Assembly: GCA_963921425.1 (NCBI GenBank)
Contig: OY992836.1
Span: 12,431,304-12,495,303, forward strand
From: Dryas octopetala
Taxonomy: Eukaryota > Streptophyta > Magnoliopsida > Rosales > Rosaceae
Direction of reading: 5' to 3'
DNA: 64,000 bases
The position numbers and the translations under genes were made by a program. Below the pieces are notes generated by a model. The model was not told the DNA's origin. It was given only the letters and a program-made list of their open reading frames with translations, and did no database searches. Of the stretch, positions 47,805 through 60,374 are shown piece after piece. Position 1 is the stretch's first letter; the number at the start of each line of letters is the position of its first letter.

Positions 47805-48802
47805 TAGACTTGGCAAACGGGTTGGGTGAAGTGGGTTCGGGTCAAACCCGACACGACTTGTTATTGATAACGGGTAAACCTGACCTGACTCATTAATTTA
47901 TGGGTGACAAAAACTTCAACCCAAACCCAATTCAAAAAATAACATGTATACACTACCCGTTAAGAAAGAATATATACATTTTTCAACAAAAAAAAAAAAA
48001 CTTGAATTAAATATACTTTATTACATAAATAAATATATTTTATCACATAAATAAATAGTTTTTATTACATAAATGTATATTTTAAATATTTCATATAAGA
48101 AATATCTAAGAAATATACAAATTAAATGATAAATCTCATAAAAAATATAGAGATAATTAGGCTTAAGTTTTTTAGAAAAATCGTTTTTAAATGGAGATCG
48201 TGGGTGTTTTAAAATTTATAAGAAAATCATTTTAATTCATAATAATTTATAAGAAAATCTTTTTAATTTATAATAAAGTTTTTCCCCGATTTGAAGGGTA
48301 TTTCCTCTCCTAGGGTGTAGAGTGGGCTTTATAGAGGTTGCATATTAGGTTTTAACTCCGAGATTTTGGGCGGAGCCCAAAATCTTGAAGTTAAAACCTA
48401 ACATAAAGCCGTCAAAGAAGAAAAATAAAAGGATTTAATTAAAAACTTTAAATCACTACCGGTCTTAGTCTAAAAAAGCTTCCGCCCAAAATCTTGGAAT
48501 TAAAACCTAACATAAAGTCGTCAAAGAAGACAAATAAAAGGACTTAATTAAAAACTTTAAATCACTACCGGTCTTAGTCTAAAAAAGGTTCATAAAATGG
48601 ACTAAACTCTAAATCTCCCAAAAATATATATTTATTCCTTAACAGGTCATAACGAGTACTCGCGAATTGACCCGATCCAACTTGTTATTTTAACAGATCA
48701 CTAACGGGTGACATTGATATTAACCCGGCCCGATAATCTCGAACTCAAACCCGTAAATTTCCGTGTCGTGTTAACGGGTTATGCGTGTTTTTGTCAGGTC
48801 TA
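47805..48802. mobile_element. hAT-like non-autonomous element, 998 bp
   Basis: The left end TAGACTTGGCAAACGGGTTG mirrors the right end, which reads TAGACCTGACAAAAACACGC on the other strand. It is flanked by 8-bp repeats atcttggg / atcttcgg (seven of eight match). Both arms have mirrored GGGTCAAACCCGACACG-type words. The middle contains a two-copy tandem repeat (48377-48595). There is no transposase. Confidence 0.82.
48377..48595. repeat. Two-copy tandem repeat, about 110-bp period
   Basis: Both copies read AAAATCTTG(A/G)A(G/A)TTAAAACC, then a CGTCAAAGAAG block, then AATCACTACCGGTCTTAGTC. Only a few differences, so the duplication is recent relative to the host hAT-like element. Confidence 0.88.
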
Positions 48803-49017
48803 ATCTTCGGAAGCCAACACAGATTCTTTGGCTTTGATGCTGACGTTGTTTTTATGTTTAAAACGGTTTTGTTTTGGAGTTTAAGAGTTTAGTATTTTAG
48901 ATATAGAGAGTGTAGATTTTATTTTTAAAAAATTATATAAAAATATAAAACAACATAGTTTTAGATATAAACATAAGATAAAAAGCTAAAAAAAATTAGT
49001 AGAAGATAAAATCATAA

Positions 49018-49344
49018 AAATGTGAGGATTTGCATAGTGACTTATAAGGGTTTGGGCTACTCCTCATATTGCTAATTAGTTTTGGGATGAATGTCTAGCT
49101 AGATTTATTCATCGTATCAGAGTAGACTATATATCCATGTGTTGGGCCAAACGGCCAAACGTGCTCATATGTCACCTAATATGAATTGTCCACTCGTTAG
49201 GCTTGAATGCTGCTATATTTACGAAGGCGTGTTGAGAGAAATATCCCACATTGAAAATGTGAGGCATTTTATAGTGGTTTATAAGAATTTTAGCTACTTC
49301 TCTTATTGCCAATTAATTTTAGAATGAACGACTAAATTCCTTCA
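49018..49344. mobile_element. Second, older TRIM copy
   Basis: Same family and layout as the TRIM at 22691-23030: an LTR-like segment, a worn primer site of the TATCAGAG type near 49113, a short internal part with GTCACCTAATATGAATTGTCC, and a second LTR at 49230-49344 (TGTTGAGAGAAAT...CCTTCA). It looks broken and more diverged, so it is older. No clear TSD. Confidence 0.8.
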
Positions 49345-50355
49345 TAAGATTCGGATAAAACTATGAATTGAAGGTTGTGTTTTTTTTTTTGGCCACTGAA
49401 TCGAAGGTTGTGTTTATTAGGCAAAGAACATGTAAATCTAAAGTACCGAAAGAGGAAGAGATTCCATCTCTTTGCAAGGGAGAGCGGGGCAGCAAACATG
49501 GCCTCTAAAGCAAAGAATCGTAACCCCCCTCTGATTTTGACTGCTACTCCTCTTCATTATCTTTTGACCTAACATGCAACCCAGTACTTAATTCTATTTT
49601 ATTAATGTGCGTGTTGCATGTAAATAGTAGAATATAACAAAATTATTGAGTAAGAACTTAATATACAATATTCCACTATAATTAATTATAAAATTTTATT
49701 ACTAAAGTGAATTGATTTTATCAATCTAGGTGAATTGTTTGATGTTATTTTCAAGTTAATAAATTCATCTAGGGAAAGTGCTGATCGAACACTTTGAATG
49801 CCGACACAAATTTATTCGAACATCTAAAAATGAATTGTGTTGACTTTTAAATGTTGGCATGTACGTTTCATACTTTCATGTATGGTATGTCTCATTCATT
49901 TGTTATTTTCTCTCAATATTTAAGATAAATATTTTTTTATTTGAGGAAGAAAAACTCGGACTTGCAAGTTGCACCTCTTTTAACATTGTAGAACAAAATA
50001 ACGAACACTAAAAAAAATAATTAGTTGGTAATACGTAAGATGAATATTTGTTTTTATTTTTATTATTCATATAAAGTATAAATACAAAATTCTTATGTAT
50101 ACCGTAGATTTCTTCATAAGTGATGTGTGAAGTGGTCCAAAGCACTAACGTTGCTGCCACGCGGCTTTATACAATTCGGGTTTGAATTGAATGGGGAAAA
50201 GACTCCAAATTCTAAAAGGGAACAAAGCGTGATTGTCCTGTAGTTAAAGTCCCTCCCTCTAAGATCTTTTGCGTCGGATCTATGAAGCACCGTTAACAAC
50301 TCAGAAAACTTGATTTACCATTAATCCCACTATATATATATACATGTTCTTTCTA
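49345..50355. other. Intergenic DNA, no gene seen
   Basis: AT-rich. Short frames are unsupported. Confidence 0.45.
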
Positions 50356-50681
50356 TTAAGGTGTATTTTAACTTATTTATGTTGAGATATGACTTTGTTA
50401 AAACCCACACGAGTCGTTTTGTGTCGATCCGAACTGTTCATAAGGATCATCTTCATTGATATATTATCCTTACAAAAAATCAGTCAAATCGAAAATCATT
50501 TGTCTAACTTTGATAAAACAAATAGATATGCAAATGATTTCCGATTTGGCTATTTTTTTGTTTTGCAAGGATAATCCATCAATGAAGATGTAAAAAATGA
50601 ACAGTTCAGATCGACATAAAACGACTCGTGTGAGCCCCAATAAGGTATACATCAACATAAATAAGTTGAGATATACCTCAA
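50356..50681. mobile_element. Foldback MITE, about 326 bp
   Basis: The left end TTAAGGTGTATTTTAACTTA mirrors the right end (TAAGTTGAGATATACCTCAA). Inner mirrored blocks: ACGAGTCGTTTTGTGTCGAT / ATCGACATAAAACGACTCGT. Its centre holds the shared word CCTTACAAAAAATCAGTCAA discussed in the findings. No clear TSD. Confidence 0.78.
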
Positions 50682-50814
50682 TAAAAGAAGCCTATATATA
50701 TATATCTCATTTTATCATATGTTTTTTACCATTAAATTATGGTGTAAGAGACCCATAATTGATAGCATACACTTGTTTCACATGTGTTGTGATAGAGTCC
50801 GTGTGACTTCGTAC

Positions 50815-52451
50815 TAGGGGTCGGCAATGGGCCGGGCCGGGCTAGCCCGACCCAAATTTTTTGAGTTCGGGCCGGGTTCGGGCTTGAATTATAGAAGCCC
50901 AATAGGGCTTTCGGGCCGGGCCGGGCCGGGCTTGGGCTTTAATACACAAGCCCAAGGCTCGCCCATCGGGCTTTGGCTTGCGGGCTTGGAGGGCCGGGCC
51001 GGGCTAGGCCCGAACGGGCGGCCCAAAATGGGCCCAAAGCCTATTTAGACACATATATATCTTCAAAAAAAAAAAAAAAAAGGATTTTGGCTATATTGTG
51101 ATTTGAACATCAGACCTCACATAACAAGCTTCAACTCTCAACCAACTGAGCTGACTAGTTTATTTGTCAAGTTTGTGAATCATAACATATTTAATAGCTC
51201 TTTCGTTTATTTACTTCAATAAATTATTAATATGCTTATTAAGTTATTATATAATACTATTATGTTAGTAATAGTGTAATACCATAAATAATAAACTTTT
51301 AAAATTATATACAACATTACAACTATAATAAAACATAAATGTACATATGTATTATTATATATTTTATTACATATTTTTATAAACAAACGATGCAATTGTG
51401 TTGTCAACGATCCAAACCGTTCAAATTTTAGTTCCTCACTCAAAGATAATTTGTGCAAAAAATTAGCTCAATCGGAGATGTAAAAGTGACATAATGGTGG
51501 TCAAATTAATGCACGATCGTGGTTTTTCTAATGATCATCGAATGGGTAGATGAATTTCGATTTAGCCGATTTTTTGTACGGATGATCTTTGACTATGAAC
51601 ATAGAAAATGAACAGGTCAGATTGTTGAAATCACGTTGTGGTCTTCATAATTATGGAAACAATAAGGTTTCAACGGGAAAATTATTAGAATTATACTCTT
51701 CAAGTGTATTTATATGTAGAAGCTCACATATCGATCTTGTTTTCAACAATCCGAACCGTTCAAGTTTTAGTTCTCCACTCAAAGAGAATTCTTGCAAAAA
51801 ATTAGCTTAATCGAAGATGTAAAAGTGATTTTTCTAAATGTAACGGTGGTCGAATTAATGAACGATCGTGGTTTTTCTAATGATAATCGAATGGGTAGAT
51901 GAATTCCGATTTAGCCGATTTTTTGTAAGGATGATCTTTGACTATGAAAATATAAAATGAACGGTTCAGATCGTTGAATTAATGAAATGACGATTGTGGT
52001 TTAATAACTTTAATTATACTTGTATTATAAAAGTTGTATATACACATATACATTTATATTTTATTATACTTGTAATGTTGTATATAATTTTAAAAGTTTA
52101 TTACTTTATTATTTATGGTATTACATAATTTACACTATTACTATTTACTAATATTATAGTATTATATAATAATTTAATAAGCATATTAATAATTTATTAT
52201 AGTAAACAAATAAAAAACCTATTAAATATGTTATGATTTTCAAATTGGGCTTTGGGTCGGGCTTTGGGCGGGCCTAAACGGGCCGGGCTTCGGGCGGCCC
52301 ATGGGCTTCAAGGGAATGGCCCAAGCCCAACCCAAGAGACTTTCGGGCCGGGCCAGGCCGGCCCAATTTTTGGGCCAAATCGGGCTTCGGGCCTAATGGG
52401 CTGGGCGGGCTTCGGGTGGGCTTCGGGCCTTGGGCTTTTTGGTGAGGCCTA
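50815..52451. mobile_element. Foldback hAT-like element, 1637 bp, copy B
   Basis: Begins TAGGGGTCGGCAATGGGCCG and ends with the mirror of TAGGCCTCACCAAAAAGCCC. It has a perfect 8-bp TSD cttcgtac (50807-50814 and 52452-52459). Both ends carry GGGCCGGGC/GCCCGGCCC-rich zones. The middle has mirrored AT-rich blocks, repeated AATGAACGATCGTGG words and a tRNA-like block in the left arm. It shares most of its parts with copy A at 16823-18304, in the opposite orientation. Non-autonomous. Confidence 0.93.
51082..51158 (-). repeat. tRNA-like block in hAT-like copy B
   Basis: On the minus strand: GTCAGCTCAGTTGGTTGAGA (A box), then GCTTGTTATGTGAGGTCTG, then TGTTCAAATCAC (B box), then an ATAGCCAAAATCC tail. 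The spacing is tRNA-like but the acceptor stem is weak. Confidence 0.6.
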
Positions 52452-52459
52452 CTTCGTAC

Positions 52460-53476
52460 ACATTATGGATGCGAAAGAAATTCCATATAAAAAATGTGAT
52501 ATAATAATTTACAATGTATAAATACGTAGTAATTTATTACTAATAATACCGAGGCTTTTTTAGGCAACTTATATTAATTGCTTGTTCAGCATAATCAACC
52601 CTGAGGGTTGATGAAGGAGCAAGCAACCGCCTCGAGCCTTCAGCTGTTGAAGGCCCCCAAATTTTATGCGCTCATTATATACTTGCATACTATATGGTAG
52701 GCCAAGTAATATGCATTATGCTAGGGTTGGAGGTCTCATTTTTATAGTTGAGGGCAATATCATAATCTTATAATCGACTTTATTGTCCAGACGGTTAAAC
52801 TGAGGGCAATACTAATACTGAACTTAAATTAGTAATAGGTCCATGCTGGTATGTAACACAACAGTATTAAAGTGTTACAAACCCTATAATATTGAATTGA
52901 TAATATAACTGTTAAATATGTGCCAAAAAAAAAAAAAAAGTAACATAAACAAGGTTGCTTTGGATCGGATAATGTCTTCTGCTTTTAAAGAAGAGGGTTT
53001 CCCAAAATGTGATTCCTTGAACGGATGGAAATGCGTTTGGGGGGGTTGGGTTTCTTTATTTGATCTCATTATTGAGAGGAGTGGTGTGTGTTTGTCTTTT
53101 CACTTTTGTTTTTGTGTCCGATGCTAGCTAGCCGGTATTGTGATATCATGAATGTGATTATGTGACTGTGACTCTCAGACTCTGTGAGCTGAGTGCTCAG
53201 ACTGGGACTTGACTGTGGAGGTGGCATTGCATTGGTCCTATATATACTGTGCAGTTGTGTGTTAGATCGCTTTCATCATTCACTCAGACAAACTACTCCT
53301 TTGGTTTCCCTTTCTGGGACGCGCTCATTGCTCAACCCTCACTCACTCTCTCCCTCTCTCTCTCTCTAGCTTTTAAAACATCCACCCATCAATTCTTTGC
53401 TTTGCTTTGCTTTATCTCTCTTTCTCTCTTTCACTGACTCACCTTCTCTGCTTCCATATATTTCCTTTTTTGGAAT
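52460..53476. other. Intergenic DNA ending in a promoter-like segment
   Basis: Nothing recognised up to about 53100. From about 53110 to 53460 the composition changes: a TATA-like CTATATATAC at 53238-53247 is followed by a CT-rich, leader-like stretch with TCACTCACTCTCTCCCTC. No coding frame follows, because a MITE (53484-53880) lies directly downstream. Confidence 0.4.
53238..53460 (+). promoter_or_regulatory. Possible TATA promoter and CT-rich leader without a gene
   Basis: CTATATATAC, then about 30 bases later a TCATTCACTC stretch and a pyrimidine-rich tract, the usual look of a plant core promoter and 5' leader. No open frame or known microRNA was recognised after it. It may belong to a non-coding RNA or be chance. 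Confidence 0.3.
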
Positions 53477-53483
53477 TGTTTTT

Positions 53484-53880
53484 AGAACAATACTTGGGTC
53501 ACCTGGGTACTGTCACACCACTTCTCAAAAATTTTGATTTAGGCAAAATAAGTGCATAATTAAAATTGTTCATATTTTAGATAACATGTTAAAGATCATT
53601 TCTGCAAAAAATCAAATTAATAAAAAATCGTTTAATTATATAACTGTTGTCAATTAAATAAAAAAAATAGATAATTTTCAATTAAAAAGTGATTTTTTTA
53701 CCAAATGTTGATTTTTTTTATTTAATCGACAACAGTTATATAATCAAATGATTTCTGATTGAGTTAATTTTTTGTAAAGAATATCTATAATAAATGATCT
53801 AAAAAGTGAACGGTTCCGATTATGCGCCGACATTGTCGAAATCAAAATTTAGGAAGATTGGGTGACCCAAGTATTGTTCT
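53484..53880. mobile_element. Foldback MITE, 397 bp
   Basis: A near-perfect terminal inverted repeat AGAACAATACTTGGGTCACC / GGTGACCCAAGTATTGTTCT. Flanked by tgttttt on both sides (53477-53483 and 53881-53887), a probable TSD of 7 or more. Most of the interior is mirrored. It contains the shared AAAAAATCAAATTAA word. Confidence 0.9.
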
Positions 53881-53887
53881 TGTTTTT

Positions 53888-56800
53888 ATGTCCACAAATT
53901 TACACCCCATCTGCTCCTTGGCACCTTCCCCTTGCACAAACCTCTTAATATATTAATGTATTCATCTCAAAATTATTTGTGTACATATTTAAAATAATTA
54001 ATATTGTTTAAAACTTTTATATATGTATAATTATCTTTCTAATAGAATCTTATACCTTCCAAAATACTCTTTTATTGTTTTCCTTACAATTACAAGCTTA
54101 TTTAAGAATGCTTAAAGCAAAATGTCTTTTGCTTAAGAGTATTTTGAAAGATATAAGATTCTATGATAATTTTTGTGCTGATATTGTGTTTATGTCTAAA
54201 ATGATGTCATTTTGAGATTTAAGAGTAAAACATTTGGGTTTAGTATTTTTACCCTTACAAGAGGGGAGATGTTTGAACTTGAAGCATTTTCTAACAAAGT
54301 GGCAAGAAATACTGGCTATTAAAATAATATCTAGTTGATTAGTATTCAAACTTTAGTTGTACTTTTGCTAAAAGCACTCATAATATATCATTAAAAATTT
54401 TAGTGATTCTTTTACAAATTCATTTGGAAGCACTTTCTAAAGACATGTGTTTCTCTAGGAAGCACTAAAATTGTCTCTCTATTCCCAAAAATACTTTTGT
54501 TTGTTTCAGCCAAACTATACTAAAAACGTTTTTGGTTATCTGGTTTTGAGCACACCCTACAATATTGCTTGAGAGCATAAATTAGACTTCCGTGTGAGTG
54601 TGTAACCTGAAAGCACCTAGCTAGGAGCTAGGAGTGCCATTATCCTTGTCCTTTTGAATTTTGCATTCAAGACCTTAATCATAAAGCACGGATACTCCAT
54701 AGAACTCCCCCACTAAAAGAAAAGAACATGTATTCAGCATTCAAAGGATTGGAAAGAAACTAGCTAGCCTAACATATATATAGAACCATAAATAGACATG
54801 GAGCTAACTTAGGCATTAGCTAGCTCATGAGTTCTTGATCAAGTACTTTCGCTAGCTTGCCCTAGCTAGAAGAATAGTCATTTAGTCATTTGCATGGCAA
54901 CAAAAGCAAACAACTTGCTCTCTTGCTACCCTAGCTAGCTATGAGCTGATTCCATTGTGATGTTAAGTAAAATGGAGGTTGTCCATCATAAAAGTGAGAC
55001 TCTTGGGCAATGCATGTTTTAGGTAAAGGCTGATCTAGGCTATACAATTGCCAAATTGTTGAGAACCCAGTTGGGTTTGAATTGGGATACGTGGGAAGGC
55101 GTTAAAAGTGTGATTAGGAGGTGACCTCAAGAAAATAAATAAAGCAATTAATCCATGGCCCGAAGCTCTTATCTAATTGATCTGGACTGACAAAGAAATT
55201 AATTCAGAATAGATGAAAGGATTTGGGCACAATTTTACATTTGCATGGCCATTTTGGGAAAGGGAACCCCAAAATTTTCCTTAAGGATCTCCCTGCTTTA
55301 AATGCTAAATAAATTTATTCTTTGCGAACTTTATATATCGGGTTAAGTTGTAGTGACACTTAAATCAAATATATTATCAATTTTTTGGGTAAAATAAAAG
55401 TATGTATAACTATTATATAGTCTGCACTTTAATATCATAATAAAAAAGATTTTATTACACTTTACTTATTTAAACTTTGACTTATTTTTTACTTCACTAC
55501 TTAATAAAAAATTTGATTAAATGTGGCACTTGAATTTAGAAAAATTTGCTACAGCCTCCATTTGATTCTATCAAGATTCCCCCAAAAATTAAAGCATCAA
55601 ATCCACCACTAATTAGCATTGGGTGAAAAGTTCCCAAGATCTTACAATTAACATGGAACCAAATATGGTAGGGGTACGTTAGAAGAAAAAATTGGTATCA
55701 TGGGAATTCAATGAGACAAAGGGTGAGCAGTACATCAATTTCTTATAACAATGATCCAACTATTTTATGGTTGAAAACGACAAAAAGAAAGCTGTTGCCT
55801 AGGAATCCAGTACGTATACAATTGGAGACAATACCTCAGATGTCTAATTATCTCATCCACAGGTACATAAATTGCAAAAGATAATGAGCTGTTCCTAAAA
55901 TTCCACTGGTCTTGCACCAAGCAATTGGGGTTGGACCACAAGACAAAACTACCCTTTGTGAATGCGACAGCTAGAGATATAGAAAGAAAGTTGGTTATTC
56001 ATATGGTCCCCTCCTTAAAAAGAGTTGGGTTAATTGCTAGGGGATGCTAGCTCTTACAAATTAACCATGAACTCCTTAAATTTTACATGCATAATTAGAA
56101 TGCAATGATATAAAGTTGCATTTTCCATGTGGAACATGCATATGATATGCATATATTAGAGTGTAATAAAATCAAAAACCTAGATGAGAATTTAGAAGCA
56201 AGTAAATTCATTCTCATTGTTAAATTTAGACGGTATAGCATTGACTTGTAGGCAATTTGGCCATCCCTAAATAAGATGGCTAACCCTAACGGCTAAATTA
56301 GTACCAAATTTAATAAAGTGCTAATCTAGCTTATAGCTCACAATATTAAAAGATTAATTTTGTACTAAACAATTTTTTCAAGATGAAAAACAATACTTTT
56401 TCAAGAACACATCTGATTTAATATCAATCTGGCTTGTCCTTTGGGACATGAACACAATATTTGAGTCCATAGAGCATAATCTTCCAACTTAGACCCTAAT
56501 ACCTCTATCTTAATTAAACATAAAATTATGTTAAATCAAAAACTTCGATGTTAATTTAAATGAGAATATATAATGTGATTCATGAACACAAATATTTCAG
56601 TTACGCAATGCAATTTTAAAATAGTTTAAAGAAATCCTCTTCATTTTGTTATTAAAAAAAATAAAAAAAAGGAAAGTATGGAGGTATAAAACTGGGTTTC
56701 AGTACTGTATCACCACTTGCGATAGGTTGAAATACCAAGTGGTTTTTGTCCAACTCCTGCTACAACAAACAAAACCCAATCCCACAGGAACTCTGCTGGT

Positions 56801-56950
56801 ATTCTACCATACATGAGTTTAATTAATTCAAATAATTAACAAGGTCATTAACTTATTGTGTCAAAATAAATACTTCAATTTTGCTCTTCATTCTGTTTTT
56901 CTATAGTGGCTCTTGCACCACATTTTGTGCTGCAGGAAGAACTTATATTT
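53888..56950. other. Long intergenic stretch, no gene seen
   Basis: AT-rich unique-looking DNA. GCTAGCTAG words cluster at 54760-54940. A patch at about 56690-56815 is less AT-rich and reads as open on the minus strand (IPAEFLWDWVLFVV...) but has no known match. Confidence 0.45.
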
Positions 56951-56961
56951 TTGGTTAGAAG

Positions 56962-57871
56962 CAAGGAATAAAATTTCGGGTTTCAAGAAAATTTTGATAG
57001 AAATTTCGAAGATTTTTAAATTTCGACAAAAATTAGATGGAAATGATGGAAATTGCTATCAAAATACGGAAATTTTGAATTAAACTTTATCATATGTTTA
57101 TTTAACATATTATTTACTAAATTGATAAAAAATATTGAAGAAACCAAATTATATAGTACATTTCATGTGATATAAGATGAATATAATATACGCTGGAGAC
57201 AAATATTGTTAAATAAAATTAGTATAATAAATAAATGAAATTAGTATGTTATTTATACTCTATAATCTGTACAGTAAACCCTATATATTTTATAATCTAT
57301 ATTCTATATTGTTTAGGATATGATATATAATATTAGGGTTTAGGCCCTTTTATGATATTTTAAATTATTTTTTATATAGAAATATATTATAATTTACTAG
57401 TTTAGGGTTTAAAAACAACTAAACGAAACTCCAAAACGGGCAAACAAAATCCTAAATCATTTTTTTCTTTACAATTGCCCAAAGGCCCCAAATCCCAATC
57501 AACCCTAAACTTTTTAATTTTTTTCTCTTTATGTTTTTTTCTTTTTCTTTCCTTTTCCCCGAGGCTCCAGCGCTCCACTATTTTTTCTTCTTCATCCTCT
57601 CTCTCTCTCTCTGCATCTCCAATCCATCACCAGACACCAACCCACCCTCACCTCTTTCTCCCTTATCTCGCCCTGCCGTCGCCTCTTTCTCCCCCCTGCC
57701 GCCCCTGCCACAGCTCCATTTTTCTCCAAAAACCCAACCTTCCAAAACCCAAAACCAGATCTCACCGCTGAGGATTTCGGCGAAATTTCGATAATTTCGA
57801 CGAAATTATCTCGAAAATTTAACAAATATGGGTTTCGATTTCGACACTCCAAAACACCAAAATTTAACACC
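56962..57871. mobile_element. Mutator-like non-autonomous element with GC-rich filler, 910 bp
   Basis: Flanked by a perfect 11-bp direct repeat ttggttagaag (56951-56961 and 57872-57882), a Mutator-like TSD. Ends are related (AAGGAATAAAATTTCGGG against AAGGTGTTAAATTTTGGTG on the other strand), and both sides hold CGAAATTTCG-type palindromic words. The right half (about 57540-57780) is a C/T-rich, GC-rich block unlike the arms. The insertion splits a short exon-like segment. Confidence 0.7.
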
Positions 57872-57882
57872 TTGGTTAGAAG

Positions 57883-60364
57883 ATAACCTTGCACAGGTAA
57901 TGGATTGTATTGTTTTTAATTGCAGTGGTCTTGCTATTTCTTCGCAAATAAAATTTGAATTTAGTAATGTGATCACTCGTGTTCTATTTACTCTTGATCG
58001 TATTTTAATTTCGATTTGATACTATCATGTCATTGTCAATTATTGGTATCTACAATTTATGAATATTTTCTTATAAAATAATTTAGAAAAAATTATTATG
58101 CATGTAATATTATTGTACGTGTATATATGTACAAGAAATGTCGATGATATCTCTATTACATTCAAGAATTTTAATAATAACTAAAGTTACTATAGCAATT
58201 ATATGTTACTCCATTGCCATTTGCCAGTACTCTTATCAATTTTCATTTCATATAAGTAAATTTGTAATCATTGCACATGTATTATATGTGAAAATAGCTT
58301 AAATGTCCCCGTGTTAGGGGGACATGTGGTATCACAAGAGAGAGAGAGAGAGAGGAGAGAGATAAAGAAAGAGGGTGGGATGGGGATGCCAGCTGGTGTC
58401 ATTGGGGGTGTAGGCAAGTTCTTCTTATTATATGTATATGGATGTTCTATCTTATATATGAATTATATCACCTCTACATGTCACTATCCTTGTTATTTAA
58501 AGAATTTTAATAGTATTGAAAACCGCAAAAAATATGATAATTACACATGAGTTCTTAATTGGCCGTACTGCACACCGACCGAGTTCAATGAATCTTAAAT
58601 TTATGACCAAAGTAAAATGAATGTGAACGATTGCATTACATCCTCCCATGCACGTGGTATTAGTGCTCACATACAATGCAATAAAATTGACCTATCCTAC
58701 ACGAGAAAAACTTACTTGTCCCTGTGGTATGGACATATGGTGTCACAATCCAATGAGTAAGGAAGATAGAGAGAGAGAAAGAGAGAGAGAAAGAGAGTGA
58801 GAGAAAGGAAGAGAACCAATAAGAGAGTGGAGGTGATGTCATGTCATTATAACATGATTATATGGAAGTTCTTCTCATCCTACAAACACACACACACCAA
58901 TCAACAGTCATGCGCTTTGCACATGGGTGAAACTCACTTTCACAGTTCACAGTTCATACTTCATGGTTCACACTTCACAGATCACAGTCCACCCCCATGA
59001 AAGATATTTTGATGGCATTTGGAACCCAGATGGCTGAGATGAGAGTGAGATAGAAAAACCCAAAACAAAAGGGCTGGGCCTGCCTACCTTTGTTTTTTTG
59101 TCCGATGGCCTGGCTACCTTAATTAGTCAATTTACAATTGAGGTTGATTTTGAATAGTTTCCTAGAATGGAAAGATAATATATTATTTCTTGTCGACAAA
59201 AAACTTGGGTGAGTGGTGGTTTTAAAAGCGGCCACGAAAAGGCATTCCTCTGTGGCCATTTATTCGTTCCCTATGAGGTGGTATTATTAATGCGGGAAAA
59301 GAAATATTGGGGCTGGGTTTTAAAAAGTGGCTTGCATGTTAGGTGTGCATCCCCCACTTTCACACTTTGCTCTCGTAAAGAAAGTCAGGTGTGGGTGAAA
59401 AGCTAGGAAATAGAGTCTTGGACACACATTTATCTTTATTTAGAGTGCCTTCATAAATTACAAATTTAATCAAAATTATCTTAATACATAAATTTAATTT
59501 GCAGATAACCTTTTAAAAGGTCCAATAAAAAACTAAAATTAATCCTACTCACCTAAAATAAAAATTGAAACTAACACAAGTCCAACCCATTTAAAATAAA
59601 AAATTGAAACTAACACAACTCCAACCCAACCAAAACAGCTTCAATGAATGCTAAACTAAAATTGCGTCAGAAAATTGAAACTATGATTTTAGACATATTT
59701 TCACTACACTTTGGACAAATATAAATTTTATATACAAAAAAAAAGCTAAAAAAATCTGAGAGAAGAAAATTTAAAAAAAAAAAAAAAGAACAAAAAAAAA
59801 AAAAAAAGAACTGAAACTAAACTAAATAAAATAAGTAACCTAAAGGTAATAAATGTTAGCATATTGTTATATTTTAATAATAGGTGTCCTAGAAGTTAAT
59901 TAGTAGGATGCATAAGCATCCTATGCTAATTTATTCTTATATTTACATTACCTATAAGAGCAAGTGATAGATATCTTCTCATTTTTACTTTTTCATTTAA
60001 TTCTTTTTTTATCATTTTTATTTCGCAGTGTAGTTTTATAATTAAAACAGTTTATTTTTAAATCACTTTTTAAAGATTATCTTTATAAAAAATTAACCAA
60101 ATCAGAAAAATCGTGAAATTAAATGTTATCAAAATAATTTGTTTATATTTTAAAAAATTTCTAAACTGGAAAGACCCGCATATATGTTTGGCTGAGGTAG
60201 AGGATGAGAAAATGCAATAGAATATCTACCTCAATGTTTTAATTAGGTATTTCATCGAGTACAATATCTACGATTTAAGGATAACCCACTTACTAAGACA
60301 AATTAAAGGAGAACATTTTGTTGCAATAGTAGATCAGATAAGTAATGATATATAATCCACATTA
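57883..60364. other. Intergenic DNA with GA tracts and diverged duplication
   Basis: Two related blocks at about 58295-58450 and 58705-58880 each have a GGTAT/GTGTCACA word, a GA tract, GGTG(A/T)C and GGAAGTTCTTCTCAT or CAAGTTCTTCTTAT, suggesting an old duplication. TTCACAG words repeat at 58938-58988. A-rich runs lie at 59770-59810. No gene is seen. Confidence 0.45.
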
Positions 60365-60374
60365 ATAGTTAAGC

